Below are positions 16,364 through 19,567 of a stretch of DNA of 19,567 bases, piece after piece. The stretch is from positions 1 through 19,567 of the forward strand of contig CAMIBU010000004.1 in the NCBI GenBank assembly GCA_946222475.1. Direction: 5' to 3'. The position numbers and the translations under genes are program-made. How positions within the stretch are numbered: position 1 is the stretch's first letter; the number at the start of each line of letters is the position of its first letter. The notes beneath the pieces were generated by a model. It searched no databases. It was not told where the DNA came from and saw only the letters and a program-made list of their open reading frames with translations. This DNA comes from an uncultured Pseudonocardia sp. (GTDB lineage Bacteria > Actinomycetota > Actinomycetes > Mycobacteriales > Pseudonocardiaceae).

Positions 16364-17600
16364 TGCCGTCCTCCTTGCTGGGGGTGGCGAGCGCACCGAG
16401 CAGCGTGGCGCGCGGAACGACGCCGAGCAGCCGTCCGTCGGGGTCGGTGACGGCGAGCGGCACGCTGTTGCGGCCGACGAGGTTGCAGATGTCGCTGAGC
16501 GGGGCGTCCGGGCCGACGGCCTTGTACTCGTCGGTCACGAGCTGGCCCAGGGTCGCGCGGTGCTGCCCCACGGCCGCGGCGAGCAGGTCCACGCGGGTGA
16601 CCCCGGCGATCCTGCCGCCGTCGTCGAGCACGTAGGCGCCGACGCCCTCGACGTTGCTCAACCGGCGCAGCACGTCCTCGGGGGCGTCGTGCTCGGTGGC
16701 GGTGACCAGCGGCGGCTGCATGATCGTGCCGGCGGTGAGGACGCGGGAACGGTCGACGTCGGAGATGAACTCGGTGACGTAGTCGTCGGCCGGGGTGTTC
16801 AGGATCTCCTGGGCCGTCCCCAGCTGCACCACCTTGCCGTCGCGCATGATCATGATCCGGTCGCCCATGCGCATGGCCTCGTTGAGGTCGTGGGTGACGA
16901 ACACGACGGTGCGCTGCAGGTCGCGCTGCAGGGTCATGAGCAGGTCCTGCATGTCGCGGCGGATGAGCGGGTCGAGCGCGCTGAACGGCTCGTCCATCAG
17001 CAGGATGTCCGCATCCGACGCCAACGCCCTGGCGAGTCCGACGCGCTGGCGCATCCCGCCCGACAGCTCCCCGGGCAGCGAGTCGCCCCAGTCGCCCAGA
17101 CCGACGGTCTGCAGGGCCCAGTCGGCGCGCTCGGCCCGCTTGTCCGCTGCCTCGTTGCGCACGTGCAGCGCGTAAGCGGCGTTCTCCCGGACCGTCCGGT
17201 GCGGGAACAGAGCGAAGTGCTGGAACACCATGTTGATCTTGCGGTTGCGCAGCTCGCGCAGGTCGCCCTCGCGCATCGTGGCCACGTTCTTGCCGTCGAT
17301 CAGCAGCTCGCCGGAGGTGGGCTCGATCAGCCGGTTGAGCATCCGCAGCACGGTCGACTTCCCGGAACCGGACAACCCCATGATCACGAAGAACTCGCCC
17401 GGAGCCACGTCGAAGGTCACGTCGTCCGCGGCGGCCTTGTGCTTCCGCTCGGAAGCCGCGGCCTTACTCTTGAACCAGCCCGACCCGGCGGCCCCATCCC
17501 GGGGGCCGTAGATCTTGGTCAAACCGGTGACCCGGATGGCGGGCTCGGCCGCCTCACCGGCCCGGGTGGCCGACTGCGCGCCGTGCATCTGGGTGGTCAT
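16356..17600 (-). CDS. Glycine betaine/proline-type ABC transporter ATP-binding protein with CBS domains (OpuAA/ProV-like)
   Basis: The 414-residue protein has Walker A GLSGSGKST (75-83), signature LSGGM (179-183), Walker B ILLMDEP (199-205) and the late ELNEAM-type switch region VFVTHDLNEAMRMGDR. After the ATPase, about residues 275-405 form two CBS domains, the feature that separates ProV/OpuAA importers from most others; in OpuA they sense ionic strength. The linker YGPRDG..WFKSKAAASERKHK near residues 31-56 is longer than a minimal ATPase but usual for the family. The ATG at 17598-17600 has GGAG 5 nt upstream and is preferred over the open frame to 17693. The shared TGATATAYCA element lies 95 nt upstream, linking import to sdaA and sox. 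Confidence 0.92.
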   Translation of the reverse strand: MTTQMHGAQSATRAGEAAEPAIRVTGLTKIYGPRDGAAGSGWFKSKAAASERKHKAAADDVTFDVAPGEFFVIMGLSGSGKSTVLRMLNRLIEPTSGELLIDGKNVATMREGDLRELRNRKINMVFQHFALFPHRTVRENAAYALHVRNEAADKRAERADWALQTVGLGDWGDSLPGELSGGMRQRVGLARALASDADILLMDEPFSALDPLIRRDMQDLLMTLQRDLQRTVVFVTHDLNEAMRMGDRIMIMRDGKVVQLGTAQEILNTPADDYVTEFISDVDRSRVLTAGTIMQPPLVTATEHDAPEDVLRRLSNVEGVGAYVLDDGGRIAGVTRVDLLAAAVGQHRATLGQLVTDEYKAVGPDAPLSDICNLVGRNSVPLAVTDPDGRLLGVVPRATLLGALATPSKEDGNA

Positions 17601-17695
17601 CGCCACTCCGTTTCGCTTGTGTCCGCCGCGCGGATGGTCGTGCCGGCCGGAGCGAGGACGAGCCGGCCTTTCCTGCCAGAATTGCGCTCGCACAG

Positions 17696-17713
17696 TGGTA
17701 TATCAGTTACATG
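17696..17713 (-). promoter_or_regulatory. Shared operator-like element, copy 3 (ABC importer operon)
   Basis: On the minus strand it reads CATGTAACTGATATACCA, 95 nt before the ATPase start, with one change in the palindromic core relative to copies 1 and 2. It has the same orientation to its gene as the other copies. The surrounding 17601-17862 interval (262 bp) holds no gene; apart from this element and a weak hairpin nothing else stands out. Confidence 0.72.
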
Positions 17714-17793
17714 GCAGATTAGGACCCGCGTCCGGCCCGCGTCAAGAACGCCACGCTCCCCCACCGGTCCGCCCGCCGCAAGTTCCGGACGGA

Positions 17794-17824
17794 ATGCCCG
17801 CGAGATCGCTGCGGGAACGGGCAT
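17794..17824. terminator. Possible weak hairpin after the PEP-utilising gene
   Basis: ATGCCCG and CGGGCAT form a 7-bp inverted repeat around a 17-nt loop, 39 nt past the stop of the minus-strand phosphohistidine-domain gene. A nested CCCGC/GCGGG pairing is also possible. There is no T-tract, so an intrinsic terminator is only tentative. Confidence 0.3.
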
Positions 17825-17862
17825 CCGACGGGGGCCGCCTCCTGAGCGGACCGCGGCACCGG

Positions 17863-19567
17863 TCAGGCCGAAGCCTCTCGTGCCGAGGCCTCTCGGGCCG
17901 AGGCCCCCGCGGGTCGCCCCGGCGGATCGTCCGCCGTCACCTGCGGGCGGCCGTCGTCGTCGAGCAGGGTCACCGTGCCGGTGTTCCCGTCGACCCTGAT
18001 CCGCTGCCCGGTCCGGATCCGCGCCGTCCCCTTCGCCGTCCCGGTGACCGCGGGGAGCCCGTACTCGCGGCACACGATCGCCGCGTGCGACATGATCCCC
18101 CCGATGTCGGTCACGGTCGCCCGGATCCGGCCGAAGATCGGCGCCCAGCTCGGTGCCGTGAGCGGGGCCACGAGGATCTCGCCCTCGCGCACCTCGTGGA
18201 TCTGGGCGGGCCCGGCGATGACGCGGGCCAGGCCCTCCGCCACCCCGGGGGAGGCGGCCATCCCGGTCAGCGTGCCGGGCCCGGCGTCCTCGCCGGCGGA
18301 CAGCCACGTCGCGATGCTCTTGTCGGTGATGCCCCAGAGCATGATGGTGAACGGCTCGGTCACCCGTTCCGGCGGTACGCCCAGCGCCGGCGGTGGCGGC
18401 TGCCGCTCCAGCGCGCGGAGGATGTCCTTGCGGCGCCGGATCTCCGCGGGCCACCGGGTCGGACCGCGCGCGGGCGCGCCGACGGCCCAGGAGCTGTAGA
18501 GGTCCCACAGGGCGTCGGTGACCTCGTTGCGGCGCAGGTAGAACACGTCGTCCTCGGCGACGAGGAACCGCGCGGCGACCAGTGTCCGGCCGAGCTCGCG
18601 CACCTTGCGCCAGATGGCCGCGTGCCCCCAGTGCTCGACGTAGAAGTTGTGGTTCTCCACGTACGGGAAGACCAGCCTGGCCAGGCGCAGCTTCTCGTGG
18701 AACGTCTCCCGGTCGGTGTCGGTGGGCAGCAGGGCCGCGTACTCGGCGGTGATCCGGTCGCGCTCGGCGTGCAGGCGTTTCAGCGGCCGCGTGAGGTCCT
18801 CCCCCCGCCGCACCCTGACCGCGTAGTCGCGGATGAAGCCGAACGGGATCTCGTGGTGCTCGTTCCAGACCCGGTCGGTGTGGTAGAAGCCGGATCCGGA
18901 GGAGAAGTCGAACCAGGGGTCGGCGGCCTCGTCCCACCGCGACAGCCACTGCCGGCCCTCGGGGGTGGCCCGCAGCTGCTCGTGGACGCGCTCCGGGTGA
19001 GCCGGGTCGGCGAAGGCGGCGTCGACGCCCAGCTCGACCGCCAGCCGGGCGAGCTGCTTGAGCTCGTCGTCCGGGCGGAACACGTCGACCTCGATCCCGG
19101 AGACCATCCGGGCCACCGCCTGTACCGGGATGTCGGGGAAGGCACGCGAGCAGAAGTCGAAGAAGTCGAGGTAGGCGGCGTAGCCGAGGTTGAGGAACTC
19201 GAAGTGGTGCATCCACAGCTCGAGTGCCAGGTCGAGCAGCCGCCGGTAGTTCTGCACGAGCTCCAGCCCGGCACCGGTTCCGCGCCCCTCGGTGATGACC
19301 GCGATGTCCTCCTTCTCCGGCAGCGGCGCGAACCGGAGCTGATGGATCTCCCCCACCAGTGCCCTGACCTTCGTCAGCCACCGGGCGTAGAGGGTGTCCC
19401 AGTTCGCGAAGTAGTAGCCCGCGCGCTCGAGGAACTCCGCCGTGCGCGCCTGCGTCTGCGCCGCGTCGGCCAGCGGGACCGGCGCCAGGTAGGCGTAGCC
19501 GTGCAGGATGCGGTAGTCGATGCCCAGCGTCGCGGGGATGAGGTAGTGCCGGGTGTTGTACTGCGAC
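17863..19567 (-). CDS. PEP-utilising enzyme, phosphohistidine (mobile) domain protein, C-terminal 567 residues
   Basis: The frame is open to the right edge, so the N-terminus is missing. The visible part is a long helical region rich in aromatic residues (for example FEFLNLGYAAYLDFFDF and FVYVENHNFYVEHWGHA-like stretches), followed near the C-terminus by a swivelling phosphohistidine domain: AASPGVAEGLARVI, then GGIMSHAAIVCREYGLPAV with the candidate phospho-His in MSHAA. This is the arrangement of split PEP synthase/rifampin phosphotransferase relatives, where the ATP-grasp part is often a separate protein; none is seen here. The substrate is unknown. The last 13 residues are a tandem ASARE repeat. 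Its stop is 262 bp before the ABC ATPase start, and the ABC operon has its own element, so they are probably separate units. Confidence 0.8.
   Translation of the reverse strand, partial: SQYNTRHYLIPATLGIDYRILHGYAYLAPVPLADAAQTQARTAEFLERAGYYFANWDTLYARWLTKVRALVGEIHQLRFAPLPEKEDIAVITEGRGTGAGLELVQNYRRLLDLALELWMHHFEFLNLGYAAYLDFFDFCSRAFPDIPVQAVARMVSGIEVDVFRPDDELKQLARLAVELGVDAAFADPAHPERVHEQLRATPEGRQWLSRWDEAADPWFDFSSGSGFYHTDRVWNEHHEIPFGFIRDYAVRVRRGEDLTRPLKRLHAERDRITAEYAALLPTDTDRETFHEKLRLARLVFPYVENHNFYVEHWGHAAIWRKVRELGRTLVAARFLVAEDDVFYLRRNEVTDALWDLYSSWAVGAPARGPTRWPAEIRRRKDILRALERQPPPPALGVPPERVTEPFTIMLWGITDKSIATWLSAGEDAGPGTLTGMAASPGVAEGLARVIAGPAQIHEVREGEILVAPLTAPSWAPIFGRIRATVTDIGGIMSHAAIVCREYGLPAVTGTAKGTARIRTGQRIRVDGNTGTVTLLDDDGRPQVTADDPPGRPAGASAREASAREASA
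17866..17904 (-). repeat. 15-bp tandem repeat encoding ASARE units at a protein C-terminus
   Basis: Two 15-bp units (17866-17880, 17881-17895) and a 9-bp partial unit (17896-17904) differ by few bases and stay in frame, giving ASARE-ASARE-ASA just before the stop codon. This looks like slippage-generated length variation in a disordered tail. Confidence 0.7.

Overview
The window comes from a high-GC actinobacterium. Codon use is strongly GC-biased, several starts are GTG, there is a DtxR/IdeR-type iron box, and many neighbouring genes overlap by 4 bp. The protein style suggests Pseudonocardiales, but that is inference. Most of the window encodes breakdown of methylated amino acids: glycine betaine to sarcosine to glycine to serine to pyruvate.

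Layout from left to right. The 5' end of an L-serine dehydratase gene (sdaA) runs off the left edge on the minus strand. It is divergent from a GntR/FCD regulator and an alpha/beta hydrolase on the plus strand. Next, on the minus strand, is a two-gene Fe-siderophore uptake unit (lipoprotein plus double-length FecCD permease) under an iron box; no ATPase for it is visible. Then comes a minus-strand sarcosine oxidase operon, read in the order glyA remnant, soxB, soxD, soxA-soxG. Further right on the minus strand is a betaine-type Rieske oxygenase (gbcA-like) coupled to an IclR regulator, followed by a DddP-like M24 protein. The plus-strand reductase (gbcB-like) diverges from the M24 gene. After it come a minus-strand OpuA-like ABC ATPase (two CBS domains) and permease, a 46-codon coupled ORF, and the C-terminal part of a PEP-utilising phosphohistidine-domain protein that runs off the right edge.

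How the parts fit. Betaine would enter through the ABC importer, whose substrate-binding protein is not seen. GbcAB would demethylate it to dimethylglycine; the dimethylglycine step is not encoded here. Tetrameric sarcosine oxidase would make glycine, SHMT would make serine, and SdaA would make pyruvate. An 18-bp AT-rich element, CATRYAAYTGATATAYCA, lies in the same orientation upstream of sdaA, the glyA-sox operon and the ABC operon. It ties these three units into one regulon, most simply under the GntR regulator that shares the sdaA intergenic region. A different module, CACTRARTGGATAGAC followed by a CCACT/AGTGG inverted repeat, lies upstream of both gbcA and gbcB and probably belongs to the IclR protein.

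The main oddities: the glyA gene in the sox operon has lost its middle, including the PLP lysine, but keeps both ends; soxA and soxG are fused in frame in a way one missing base at the old gene overlap would explain; and the ABC operon ends in a tiny coupled ORF where a binding-protein gene might be expected. No rRNA, tRNA, CRISPR array, insertion sequence or phage gene was seen. No gene-free stretch exceeds 300 bases.
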